Assembly (NCBI GenBank): GCA_027317945.1
Contig: DAHVQB010000013.1
Location: 1-48,841, forward strand
Length of the DNA: 48,841 bases
Reading direction: 5' to 3'
Source: Microcaldota archaeon
GTDB taxonomy: Archaea > Micrarchaeota > Micrarchaeia > Micrarchaeales > Micrarchaeaceae
The notes below the pieces were generated by a model, which searched no databases, was not told the DNA's origin, and saw only the letters and a list, made by a program, of their open reading frames with translations. The stretch's first letter is position 1; the number at the start of each line of letters is the position of its first letter. The position numbers were made by a program, and so were the translations under genes. Below are positions 7,954-16,154 of this stretch, in pieces.

Positions 7954-9204
7954 TCAAATGCTCAGGAAGACCCAATAAACGAAAACGTTTATCGCAGTAA
8001 GCAGAACTCCGACCCTGGCGAAGTCCGTGAATGTAAGGGCCTCGGAACGCCTCCGCTCCGCGCTCTGTATTATTATGACGTTGCTAGCTGCGCCCAGTAT
8101 GAACATGTTTCCGGCTATGGTGCTACCCGCTGCGAGCGCCATCGCGGACGCGGTTGATATGTGCGCGAATGCCAGGAGCTTGAGGTACAGGAGCACCATT
8201 GGCACATTGGACACCAGCTGGCTGCCGAGAACGCTTGCCACGAGCACCACTGGCACGGATCCGATTCCGGCGCCCAGGCCGCTTGCCAGGCCCTGCACGA
8301 AACCCGACTGCCATACGCTGCCCACAAGCACGAACAGGGCGACGAAAAACGCTATGGTCGGCCAGTCTATGTTCTTCAGCAGCGTTGCCCTCTTCTTGCT
8401 CAGGGCAAGCAATGGGAGCGCCGCCATGGCCGCGATATACGCCAGGCTGAAGCCTCCGCCCAATCCCAGTGATACGATAGCTATGTCTGCCGCAACAAGC
8501 ACGCCGATTATGAGCAGCGAAACCTTGCACAGCCGGGCCAGCCCCTCATCGGCTATGCGCATCTTGGCGTATGTTGGCCTCTTCGCACCGAACTCTTTCT
8601 TATAGAAGAGCCTAAGCACCGCATACGCCAGCAGCAGGTTTATCATCGTCGGGAGCAGGAGGTAGGAGAAAAACGTGATGAACGGGTTGCCGACATCGCC
8701 GCTGGACGCTATGAGGATGTTCTGCGGGTTGCCTATCGGGCTTGCGACGCTCCCTATCGTGACCGCGAACGCCAATGACAGCAGCATGAGCTTCGGATTT
8801 ATGCGCTCCTTCTCGGCGAACAGCAGAACGACTGGTGTGCCTATCACCGCAAGCGTGTCGTTCAGCAGGAACATCGAGGCCACCCCTACCGAGAACAGCA
8901 CAATAAGCACAAGTGCGCCGACTGACTTCGCCGGCTTGAAAACCGAGTAAAAGAGATGCTGTGCATAGCCGCTCTCGGTGAGCGCTTCGCCCACTACGAA
9001 TATCGATGCCAGGAACACTATTACGGTGGGGTCGATGTAGGATACCGCGGCCTGCAACGATATCTGCCCGGTGGCCATTATGACTGCTGCGCCGGCGACT
9101 ACTATCTGCCATATCCTGAGCTTCACAATGTTTATCTGCCTTACGGCTATCAGCAGGAAGACTACGGATAACACTACCACAGGAAATGGAGGTGCATTGA
9201 GCAT
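7954..9204 (-). CDS. SLC13/ArsB-type anion permease
   Basis: 416 residues with about eleven hydrophobic segments. It has the ion transporter superfamily signature near residue 155, SVASPIGNPQNILIASSG, which resembles ArsB, NhaD and CitMHS/SLC13 permeases. A second repeat follows a hydrophilic loop around residues 215-225. The substrate (arsenite, dicarboxylate, sulfate or Na+/H+) cannot be decided from sequence alone. No arsR or arsA lies nearby. It ends 17 bases from the stop of the convergent glycine-rich protein gene. Confidence 0.8.
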   Translation of the reverse strand: MLNAPPFPVVVLSVVFLLIAVRQINIVKLRIWQIVVAGAAVIMATGQISLQAAVSYIDPTVIVFLASIFVVGEALTESGYAQHLFYSVFKPAKSVGALVLIVLFSVGVASMFLLNDTLAVIGTPVVLLFAEKERINPKLMLLSLAFAVTIGSVASPIGNPQNILIASSGDVGNPFITFFSYLLLPTMINLLLAYAVLRLFYKKEFGAKRPTYAKMRIADEGLARLCKVSLLIIGVLVAADIAIVSLGLGGGFSLAYIAAMAALPLLALSKKRATLLKNIDWPTIAFFVALFVLVGSVWQSGFVQGLASGLGAGIGSVPVVLVASVLGSQLVSNVPMVLLYLKLLAFAHISTASAMALAAGSTIAGNMFILGAASNVIIIQSAERRRSEALTFTDFARVGVLLTAINVFVYWVFLSI

Positions 9205-9295
9205 GGAATCATAATTGCATGCTCATCGTTTATAAATGCATGGCAGTACAAGCACGGATGCGGATTCGATTGGTCGGGCCATGCCGTGATGACGT

Positions 9296-9685
9296 TCAGT
9301 CTCTAAGCCTCATATACTTGGTGTCATCGAAGAAAAGGGCGGCTGCAAGTATCGCGATCGCGGTGTCCCTTATGGTTATGTCAGTGAACCCCGATTGCAT
9401 CGTCACCACGACGATTATAGCCAGCATCATGAAAACAGCGAGCAGGGACGCGACCCTCAAGTAGGCCCCTGCAAGCACTGCAATCCCTATCACAAGTAGA
9501 ACCATTCCATGGACAATAATCAGTGTATCGATAGGTACGATACCCGGGAATGACCGCGGAATGAACGCGCTCCAATAACCGGGCTGCAGTATCTCCCAGA
9601 CGCCTATCCCTATGAATACCACTGCGAGGCTTACCCTGGTTAGCATATGGCGTATTTGCTGGTTCTCCATATAGAATCGTGCCAT
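9296..9685 (-). CDS. DoxX/DoxD-like membrane protein
   Basis: 129 residues with four predicted membrane helices; the first begins RVSLAVVFIGIGVWEILQPG, in the style of the DoxX family. The start at 9685 (MARFYMENQQI) is chosen because it falls 9 bases after the stop of the upstream PF03640-like gene, whereas the longer frame would overlap it. DoxX-like proteins are often associated with quinone oxidoreduction or thiosulfate oxidation, but many are uncharacterised. Pairing with a secreted PF03640-type protein suggests a membrane redox or cell-envelope role (inference). Confidence 0.7.
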   Translation of the reverse strand: MARFYMENQQIRHMLTRVSLAVVFIGIGVWEILQPGYWSAFIPRSFPGIVPIDTLIIVHGMVLLVIGIAVLAGAYLRVASLLAVFMMLAIIVVVTMQSGFTDITIRDTAIAILAAALFFDDTKYMRLRD

Positions 9686-9693
9686 TACTGGAA

Positions 9694-10290
9694 TTAGCCT
9701 GTGCCGTTGACCCGTACGACATACCACAAGCCGAGCAAGCCCTCGCCGTTGATGGCGGAGGCGCTCCTGTCCCCGCTGTAGAAGTATAACGGCATGCCGT
9801 TATAGGTGGTCTGCATGACTCCGCCGACCCTCGTTATGGAGCCGAACTTTGAGGCATTGATGTTTTTTGGGGTTGATATGTTTGCGGCATAGAAAGATGG
9901 CCATAGCGCAGCGCATTCGCCGTAGCATGTGCTGTTCCCGCTATAAGGCGTGTCCTTGGCATAAGTGTAAAGCGCCCAGCCCGTTGCATTCACCATATAG
10001 TTGCCCACAGTTGCGTTGTACGCCGAATTCAAAGTGTACAATGTCTGCGATATCGTAGTCGCAGTAGTGGTGTTGGCCCGTGTCTGGTTCATGCTTGTTG
10101 TGGCAGTGGTAGTTGCGTTAGTATGATTAGTATAATTAGTATAATTAGTATAATTAGTAGGATGGATTGTCGTGTACGTCTGGCTTCTTATCTTGCCGCC
10201 GGTGTTGAGCGCCATGCCCACTGCTATGACTACTACGATTAATACCACTATTATGCCTGCTATAACCGCCTTTGAATTCTTGCTGGCCAT
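9694..10290 (-). CDS. Membrane-anchored secreted protein with PF03640 (Lipoprotein_15-type) repeats
   Basis: 198 residues from ATG 10290 (MASKNSKAV). An N-terminal membrane helix (residues ~7-27) is followed by a Thr/Asn/Tyr linker with four (T-N-Y)-type units, then the secreted repeat domain: TGWALYTYAKDT, a CYGEC pair and ALWPSF, the motif order of PF03640. A second half-repeat follows (GVMQTTYNGMPLYFYSGD). The linker is full of N-x-T/S sequons, consistent with archaeal N-glycosylation outside the cell. A downstream DoxX-like gene follows 9 bases after the stop. The molecular function of PF03640 proteins is not known. Confidence 0.8.
   Translation of the reverse strand: MASKNSKAVIAGIIVVLIVVVIAVGMALNTGGKIRSQTYTTIHPTNYTNYTNYTNHTNATTTATTSMNQTRANTTTATTISQTLYTLNSAYNATVGNYMVNATGWALYTYAKDTPYSGNSTCYGECAALWPSFYAANISTPKNINASKFGSITRVGGVMQTTYNGMPLYFYSGDRSASAINGEGLLGLWYVVRVNGTG
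10123..10158. repeat. Four tandem copies of a 9-base unit (ataattagt)
   Basis: Three exact copies of ataattagt at 10132-10158 are preceded by a one-base variant at 10123-10131. The repeat lies in frame inside the PF03640-like gene and encodes the Y-T-N linker, so copy-number change would lengthen or shorten the linker by three residues without a frameshift. Confidence 0.85.
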
Positions 10291-10357
10291 ACTATACTTT
10301 TGGGTAGTAATCAATAAAAAGCTTGGCAAAGTTTTAGGCTTAGATGGGCGAATGAAG

Positions 10358-10957
10358 CTATTTCGGCTTCATTATGCAGAATATGGCCTTTGGCTGCTCT
10401 CCCATCGGCCCCTGGAATATGGAATCTCGCATAGACAGTATCTTGAATTGGCTGCCAAAGTAATCCCTTATCTGGTCCATTGTGAACCTGTAGGGCCCCC
10501 ATGTCCCCGGGGTCTTGGTAGAGAAACATTTCATCAGGTAAATTCCGTCCCTCTTGAGCATGCCGTTTATCTTCTTTACGTACGCCTGCCTGTTTTCAGG
10601 ATTTATCGTGTGGAAGATGCCCCTGTCCAAGACGCAGTCGAATTGCCCGCGACTGAGCCTTGCCTTGATTATGTTGCAGCGTATGAACTCTATCGCGACC
10701 CCTTCTGCCCGGGCCCTTTCCCTGGACTGCCTTATGGCCTCTATGGAGATGTCTATGCCAACCACATCGAAGCCCATCTTTTTCAGCGCTATCGCTTGGG
10801 TGCCCGGGCCCGTCCCTAGGTCCAGCATCCTTCCGCCGCTTAGGCCAAGGCGTTTAAGCGCCTTCCTTACGTCCCCGTCCAATACGGGATAGTACCATGG
10901 CAGCCTCTGCGTCTCTGTCTCCTTGTAAACGTTGTTCCAGAAATTCTCTATGCTCAT
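10358..10957 (-). CDS. Class I SAM-dependent methyltransferase
   Basis: 199 residues. Motif I is MLDLGTGPGTQAIALKKMGF at about residues 44-63, followed by VVGIDIS (motif II with the acidic Asp that holds the ribose) and FDCVLDRGIFHTI (motif IV region). The N-terminal FWNNVYKETETQRLPWY resembles the thiopurine/TehB-like small-molecule methyltransferases, and the PW motif is typical of that group. The substrate is unknown. It is followed 20 bases later on the opposite side by the broken cutA gene. Confidence 0.85.
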   Translation of the reverse strand: MSIENFWNNVYKETETQRLPWYYPVLDGDVRKALKRLGLSGGRMLDLGTGPGTQAIALKKMGFDVVGIDISIEAIRQSRERARAEGVAIEFIRCNIIKARLSRGQFDCVLDRGIFHTINPENRQAYVKKINGMLKRDGIYLMKCFSTKTPGTWGPYRFTMDQIRDYFGSQFKILSMRDSIFQGPMGEQPKAIFCIMKPK

Positions 10958-10977
10958 AAAGTCACGTTTATTCGCTT

Positions 10978-11291
10978 CTATTCGACCTCTCCGGAAATCC
11001 AGCCAAGGTAGCTTTTGGAGCCCTTGCTTATATAAGTCGCGGTTATCTGGGGCAGCGAGTAATTATGGCTCTTTAGGATCACCTTTTGGACTGCATCGAA
11101 GCGGGATTCCTTTGTCTTTATTATGCACAGCCATTCCCTAGTGCGCCTGAGCCTGCCCTGCCACATGTAGTTGCTCTCTACCTGCCGCGCACCTGCACGC
11201 AGGCGGCCAGCCCCTTCTTTACCAGTTTCAGCGCGATCCCATCAAGCACGCCCTTCCTGTCGCTCGTTGCGGTTATCTCCAAGTATCTCAT
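10978..11291 (-). pseudogene. cutA: cutA (CutA1 divalent ion tolerance protein), interrupted by a one-base frameshift
   Basis: The first 36 codons from ATG 11291 read MRYLEITATSDRKGVLDG... to GLAACVQVRGR, then hit TAG. In the next frame the family sequence resumes exactly: VESNYMWQG, then REWLCIIKTKES and a C-terminus IKATY-like (ITATYISKGSKSYLGWI). Adding one base at about 11180-11183, where GGG may have become GG, restores a continuous 104-residue CutA1, the usual length. CutA1 forms trimers and is linked to metal tolerance. Either the gene is newly inactivated or the assembly has an indel here. The two halves are convincingly one gene. Confidence 0.85.
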
Positions 11292-11441
11292 AATACCTGA
11301 TTGTTTAAAGCACTTCCATGGATGGCGATGTTTCCCGCAGGAAAAATTTTGGGGAATGGCGCCACAGAAAGCCTTATATTGATATAATCACTAAGCTCTT
11401 GAAGTGCATGTTTGGTGAAACCTTACGGCACAGTGATTGTA

Positions 11442-11705
11442 ATGGCCGAAGTAAAAGTCATGTCCTTTGTAGAGATATTCGTGGATCCCGCCTTTATGGA
11501 CGACGTGGTGAAGGAGCTGTCTTCCATAGACGATGTAGTCCAGGTGTACGAAGTGACCGGAGAGTTCGACATAATAGCTATGACGCTGTCTGATGACATG
11601 GAGCAGTTCAGGGACATGCTCAAGAACAAGATAATGAAGATAAAGGGCATAAAGACAACAGTAAGCTCGATAGTCCTGAAGGCCGACAAGGGCTCTAACC
11701 AATAA
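11442..11705 (+). CDS. Stand-alone Lrp/AsnC ligand-binding (RAM) domain protein
   Basis: 87 residues. MSFVEIFVDPAFMDDVVKEL, DDVVQVYEVTGEFDIIAM and IKGIKTTVSSIVL give the beta-alpha-beta-beta-alpha-beta order of the RAM/SMART effector domain of Lrp/AsnC regulators, including the VTGEFD turn. The DNA-binding helix-turn-helix is absent, as in archaeal demi-Lrp proteins that sense amino acids or assemble with full Lrps. Start at ATG 11442; upstream GTG 11415 and TTG 11412 are in frame but add residues without family match. It lies 64 bases before kdpA on the same strand, so it may be cotranscribed; a link to K+ uptake is speculation. Confidence 0.75.
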   Translation: MAEVKVMSFVEIFVDPAFMDDVVKELSSIDDVVQVYEVTGEFDIIAMTLSDDMEQFRDMLKNKIMKIKGIKTTVSSIVLKADKGSNQ

Positions 11706-11769
11706 GCGGGCCTCACATGTCTTGTGCTTTTCCTAAAATATCCGCAATGGATAAGCGCCGGGGCTGCTC

Positions 11770-13419
11770 ATGAGCGCATTACTCTATATCCCCTTTCTTG
11801 CCCTCATATTCGCTATAGTGATAGCCTCGGCATGGCTGCTATCGAGGTACCTCTTTGACGTGTATACCGGGAAGAAGGGCAGGCTCGACAAGCTATTCGA
11901 CCCAATAGACAATTTCATTTACAGGATCATAAATGCTGACCCGCTAAGGCAGATGTCGGGCTGGGACTACTTCTTTTCTGTGCTTGTTTTCAGCGCGTTT
12001 TCCGCAGCGCTGTGCTTTGCAATCCTCTTATTCCAGGGATATCTGCCGCTGAATCCGCAGCACTTTACTGGCCTGTCATGGAGTCTCGCGCTTAACACTG
12101 CGATATCATTCGTAACCAACACGAACCTTCAGCATTACGCTGGTGAGACCACCCTGTCGTATCTCAGCCAAGCTGCGGCGATCCAGTTCCTGCAGTTCTC
12201 ATCCGCAGCAATAGGCCTTTGCGTTGCCGTCGCAGTTTTCAGGGGCTTTTCTGGGAAATTCAAAGGGATAGGCAACTTTTACTATGATTACGTAAGGACG
12301 ATAACGAGGGTGATGCTGCCAATAGCGGCTATTGCTGCGATAGTATTGGTGGCAGCGGGCCTGCCGCAGACATTCAGTGGTTACATTACCGCGAACACCA
12401 TAGGGGGAGGCAGCCAGACAATCGCGATCGGCCCCATAGCCTCATTGGTTTCCATAATGCAGCTAGGCACGAACGGAGGCGGATATTTCGGCGCCAATTC
12501 CGCAAGCCCGTTCCAGAACCCTTCGCCTTTCACAAACTGGTTTGAGGTATACCTTATGGTCCTGTTCGTAACCGCGATGCCGTTCCTTTTCGGAAGGATG
12601 GCGCAGAACAGCAGAGAAGGGCATATGCTCCTGATAGCAATGTATGCCATCTACGCGATCAACATGGCCGTAGCATTCTATAACGTGATGCAGTTCGGGC
12701 CAGGAATGGAAGCGAGCATAGGGGCGTTTTCATCTACATTCTGGACAGTTACTTCGACTTCAACCATGACGGGATCACTTAATGCATCGCTGGCATCGTT
12801 CAACCCGCTAGTCATACTGGCGGCCCTGATGGGCATGTTCGTGCAGGCAGCACCAGGCGGCATCGGTGTCGGCATAGTGTACATGCTCATGTACGCGATC
12901 TTGGCAGTATTCATAGTCGGCCTTATGGCCGGCAGGACGCCGGAGTATCTTGGCGCTAAAATCTTGCCCAGCGACATAAAGAGGGCAGTTATAGTGTTCG
13001 TCTCCCACCCGATAATAATACTGATACCGCTGGCCATAGCGTTTTCCACTGGTGCAGCCGGAGCCATCGGCTCCGGCAGCATACCAAACGGCTTCACGAG
13101 GGTGCTGTACGAATTCACTTCTGCCGCGGCGAACAACGGCTCTGACTTCCTCGGTACGGCGGCGAACACTGCATTCTTCAACATATCGACCGGCGTGGTG
13201 ATGCTGCTCGGCAGGTTCATCGCAATGGCCATAATGCTTATAATAGCGGAAAGCATGCTCAAGAGGCCACGCGCGGCGGAGATAGGCATGAGGACGGACA
13301 GCCTCCTGTTCGCCGGCATACTGGTTGTAAGCATAATGATACTGGTAGTGCTCGCCTTCCTGCCTTTCATGGTGCTTGGGCCCATACTGTCTTTACTACA
13401 GGGATACGGTGCAATCTGA
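11770..13419 (+). CDS. kdpA: Potassium-transporting ATPase subunit A
   Basis: 549 residues, about ten membrane helices. KdpA is the K+-selective channel-like subunit of the KdpFABC pump. Filter-like loops are visible: TNTNLQHYAGE, LGTNGGGYFGANSASPFQNP and SAAANNGSDFLG align with the four selectivity-filter repeats of the superfamily of K+ transporters. The third loop (around TGSLNASLASFNPL) is less canonical. It overlaps kdpB by about 11 bases and is first in a kdpABC operon; no KdpF peptide or KdpDE regulator is visible in the window. Confidence 0.95.
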   Translation: MSALLYIPFLALIFAIVIASAWLLSRYLFDVYTGKKGRLDKLFDPIDNFIYRIINADPLRQMSGWDYFFSVLVFSAFSAALCFAILLFQGYLPLNPQHFTGLSWSLALNTAISFVTNTNLQHYAGETTLSYLSQAAAIQFLQFSSAAIGLCVAVAVFRGFSGKFKGIGNFYYDYVRTITRVMLPIAAIAAIVLVAAGLPQTFSGYITANTIGGGSQTIAIGPIASLVSIMQLGTNGGGYFGANSASPFQNPSPFTNWFEVYLMVLFVTAMPFLFGRMAQNSREGHMLLIAMYAIYAINMAVAFYNVMQFGPGMEASIGAFSSTFWTVTSTSTMTGSLNASLASFNPLVILAALMGMFVQAAPGGIGVGIVYMLMYAILAVFIVGLMAGRTPEYLGAKILPSDIKRAVIVFVSHPIIILIPLAIAFSTGAAGAIGSGSIPNGFTRVLYEFTSAAANNGSDFLGTAANTAFFNISTGVVMLLGRFIAMAIMLIIAESMLKRPRAAEIGMRTDSLLFAGILVVSIMILVVLAFLPFMVLGPILSLLQGYGAI

Positions 13420-15550
13420 AAAACCGACTGGCGCAAAAAGAGTCGAGGGAAATGCCAGCGGCGAGCATCGCAAGCCGCAACTTAAGCCCCTGCTTGTGGA
13501 GTCGTTTGCCAGGATGGACCCTAGGAGGCTGAAATCCAATCCCGTGATGTTCATCGTAGAGCTTTCCTTCATCGTAGTGGCGGTGATGGCGATAGACCCC
13601 GGCCTCATACCGGTAGTCTCCAGCCCGTCACAGCAGCCTTTCTACGCTTACGTCGCCATAATAGTGCTTCTTACAGTGTGGTTCAGCACAATTTCGGACT
13701 CGATAGCGGAGGCGCAGATAAAAGCCACGGCGGACAGCCTGAAGCAGATAGAACACGAGGTGAAAGCGAGGAAGGTAGGCGCCGACCGCAAGGTAACGAT
13801 GGTGTCATCGAAGTCGCTCAGGAAGGGCGACACGGTGCTTATACAGAAGGGCGACTACATACCGATAGACTGCGTTGTGATGGAAGGGGTGGCGATGGTG
13901 GATGAATCGCTTCTGACAGGCGAATCCGCGCCGGTCAAGAAAGCGCCGACCGACGTGCTCATAGGCGGATCCGTCCTGGTTTCGGATTCACTCGTGGCCA
14001 AGATATCGGCAGACCCAGGCGACACATTCCTAAGCAAGCTGATAAGCATGGTGGAGAGCACGAAGAGGCCGAAGACCCCCAATGAGACATCTATATCAAC
14101 ACTGCTTATCGGGTTCACCGCCATATTCACCATTATAATAATATCAATATTGTGGCTCTCGGTATCTCTTTCGCTTGGCGTAGACCTTTCTGTGCTAATG
14201 GCGTTGTACGTATGCCTGCTACCGACAACCATAGGGGCGCTACTGCCTGCCATAGGGATATCCGGGATAAGGAGGATGTCTGCGGACAAGATAATAGCGA
14301 AATCAGGCAAAGCAATAGAGACGGCGGGCGACACGGACGTCGTGCTCCTTGACAAGACAGGCACTATCACATTCGGGAGCAGGATAGCGACGAATTTCAT
14401 CCCGTTGGGGAAACATACCCAGAAGGAGCTCGGCGAGGCCTCATTCCTATCATCGTGGTATGATGACACGCCGGAAGGGCGCAGCATAATAGACTTGGCG
14501 TACCGTGATGGCTACATACCAAGCGTATTCTGCTCCATAGACAGGGCGTCTGCCGTGGAGTTCAGCGCAGTCACGAGGGTCAGCAGCGTGAAACTCGAGA
14601 ACCCTGCCCTCTTCCTGCTACCGAAGGGAGGAGGCAGGAAGTCTCAGCGCATGACCAGGATGCGCAAGAAGGTTCAGCAGGACATACCTATACAGGACAT
14701 GAACATAACGAAGGGTGCGCCGGATGCGATTGCCCAATCAGCGCGTGAGGTACCTGCTGGCTTCGATGAAAAAGTTTCCATGATATCTTCAATGGGCGAG
14801 ACCGCGATGGCGGTCGCAGCAGGAGGCGAGATAATAGGGCTGATAAGATTGAAGGACCAGCTGAAGCCGGGCATAAAGGAGAAGATAGACTCGGTAAAGG
14901 CCATGGGCATAACGCCCATTATGATAACAGGCGATCAGCCGCTTACGGCAAAAAGCATAGCGTCGGAAGTCGACATAGACGAATTCGTCTCGAAGGCAAA
15001 GCCGGAGACCAAGATAGAAGTGGTCAAGAGGGAGCAGTCGAATGGCAGGATAGTCGCGATGGTCGGTGACGGGACGAACGATGCGCCTGCGCTGGCCGCT
15101 GCGGATGCGGGCCTGGCCATGGGGTCCGGCACGATAGCTGCAAAAGAGGCCGCCAACATGGTGGACCTTGAATCGGACCCGTCCAAGATAATAAGGGTAA
15201 TAATATTGGGAAAACAGCTGCTGATGACCAGAGGGGCGGTGACGACTTTCAGCATATCGAATGACATCGCTAAGTACTTCGCCATAGTGCCGGTGATGTT
15301 CGCCGCATTGCCCGTGCTTGGCAGGATAAACGTGCTGGGCCTCCCACCAGAAACGACAGTGCTGGCTGCGCTGGTATTCAACGCGATCATAATACCTGCG
15401 CTAATACCGCTCGCGACCCGCGGCGTGAAGCTCAAGCCCCAGAATGCCATGGCCATATTCATGAGGAACATGCTGACATACGGGGTCGGAGGTATCATAC
15501 TTCCTTTCATAGGGATAGAGCTTATAGGGCGCATAATAATGGCGCTTTGA
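13409..15550 (+). CDS. kdpB: Potassium-transporting P-type ATPase subunit B
   Basis: About 713 residues if translated from GTG 13409, overlapping the kdpA stop. P-type ATPase motifs are TGES at ~170-173, the phosphorylated Asp in DKTGT at ~315, KGAPDAI in the N domain, MITGDQ and GDGTND at ~553. The DETPEGRS-like motif is present as DDTPEGRS. Compared with bacterial KdpB there is an extra basic segment in the N domain at about residues 395-430 (LPKGGGRKSQRMTRMRKK). The protein energises K+ import through KdpA. A later ATG would give MDPRRLKSNPVMF, matching the bacterial start less fully. Confidence 0.95.
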   Translation: MQSEKPTGAKRVEGNASGEHRKPQLKPLLVESFARMDPRRLKSNPVMFIVELSFIVVAVMAIDPGLIPVVSSPSQQPFYAYVAIIVLLTVWFSTISDSIAEAQIKATADSLKQIEHEVKARKVGADRKVTMVSSKSLRKGDTVLIQKGDYIPIDCVVMEGVAMVDESLLTGESAPVKKAPTDVLIGGSVLVSDSLVAKISADPGDTFLSKLISMVESTKRPKTPNETSISTLLIGFTAIFTIIIISILWLSVSLSLGVDLSVLMALYVCLLPTTIGALLPAIGISGIRRMSADKIIAKSGKAIETAGDTDVVLLDKTGTITFGSRIATNFIPLGKHTQKELGEASFLSSWYDDTPEGRSIIDLAYRDGYIPSVFCSIDRASAVEFSAVTRVSSVKLENPALFLLPKGGGRKSQRMTRMRKKVQQDIPIQDMNITKGAPDAIAQSAREVPAGFDEKVSMISSMGETAMAVAAGGEIIGLIRLKDQLKPGIKEKIDSVKAMGITPIMITGDQPLTAKSIASEVDIDEFVSKAKPETKIEVVKREQSNGRIVAMVGDGTNDAPALAAADAGLAMGSGTIAAKEAANMVDLESDPSKIIRVIILGKQLLMTRGAVTTFSISNDIAKYFAIVPVMFAALPVLGRINVLGLPPETTVLAALVFNAIIIPALIPLATRGVKLKPQNAMAIFMRNMLTYGVGGIILPFIGIELIGRIIMAL

Positions 15551-16020
15551 CGGTTGTTGCGATGAAGACGATGGAACTTGTAAAGACGCCGCTGCTGCTT
15601 GCGATAGTCTCGATGCTGATCTGCGGAATCGCATACCCGATAGCCATAGCGCTGATAGCAGGGGGGGCTTTCCCGTTCCAGGCAAACGGGGAGCAGATCA
15701 CGATTAATGGCACGGTTGTGGGATCCCACCTCATGGCGCAGAGTTTCAATTCAAGCGTATTTTTCCATCCTGAGCCTGCCAACTTCTCAGCCTCGGGAGT
15801 GGACCCTACGATAACGCTCGCTTATGCGGAATCCCAGATTCCTGCAGTAAGCAACGCGACAGGCTTATCCTCTTCTCTTCTGGTAGGCATAGTCAACAAC
15901 CAGAGCAGGTACACAATGTTCTTTTTCGGCACAAAATACGTAAATGTCGTAAACCTCAATCTTTACCTAATCAATAACTATCCTGCTATCTATTCTAAGT
16001 TCACCGGGCACAGCGCATGA
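15547..16020 (+). CDS. kdpC: Potassium-transporting ATPase subunit C (short form)
   Basis: 157 residues from TTG 15547, which overlaps the kdpB stop by four bases; ATG 15562 is the alternative. One N-terminal membrane helix (LLLAIVSMLICGIAYPIAIAL) is followed by the extracellular domain with GSHLMAQSFNSSVFFHPEP, SASGVDPTITLAYAESQIP and VNVVNLNLYL, the KdpC landmarks. The segment between the YF-x-x-RP region and SG(V/L)DP is much shorter than in bacterial KdpC (~190 residues). The protein is needed to stabilise the KdpA-KdpB complex. Third gene of the operon. Confidence 0.9.
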   Translation: MTVVAMKTMELVKTPLLLAIVSMLICGIAYPIAIALIAGGAFPFQANGEQITINGTVVGSHLMAQSFNSSVFFHPEPANFSASGVDPTITLAYAESQIPAVSNATGLSSSLLVGIVNNQSRYTMFFFGTKYVNVVNLNLYLINNYPAIYSKFTGHSA

Positions 16021-16154
16021 CGGTTAAACGATCAGATGCCTGAATTTCTTACATGTGAGGCCCGAACCGGCTATGCATTAACAAGATTTTTGGTTGATGC
16101 AGCCGTAGCCCATCGGAATCTAGTAGAAATGAACCGATGTTGCTTCCTACACGA

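Noticed and set aside
8115-8605. Several frames over the SLC13/ArsB-type permease gene
   Set aside because: Shadows of the permease gene on both strands; the permease has clear helices and the family motif.
10123-10158. CRISPR-like repeat
   Set aside because: Units are 9 bases without spacers and encode a protein linker.
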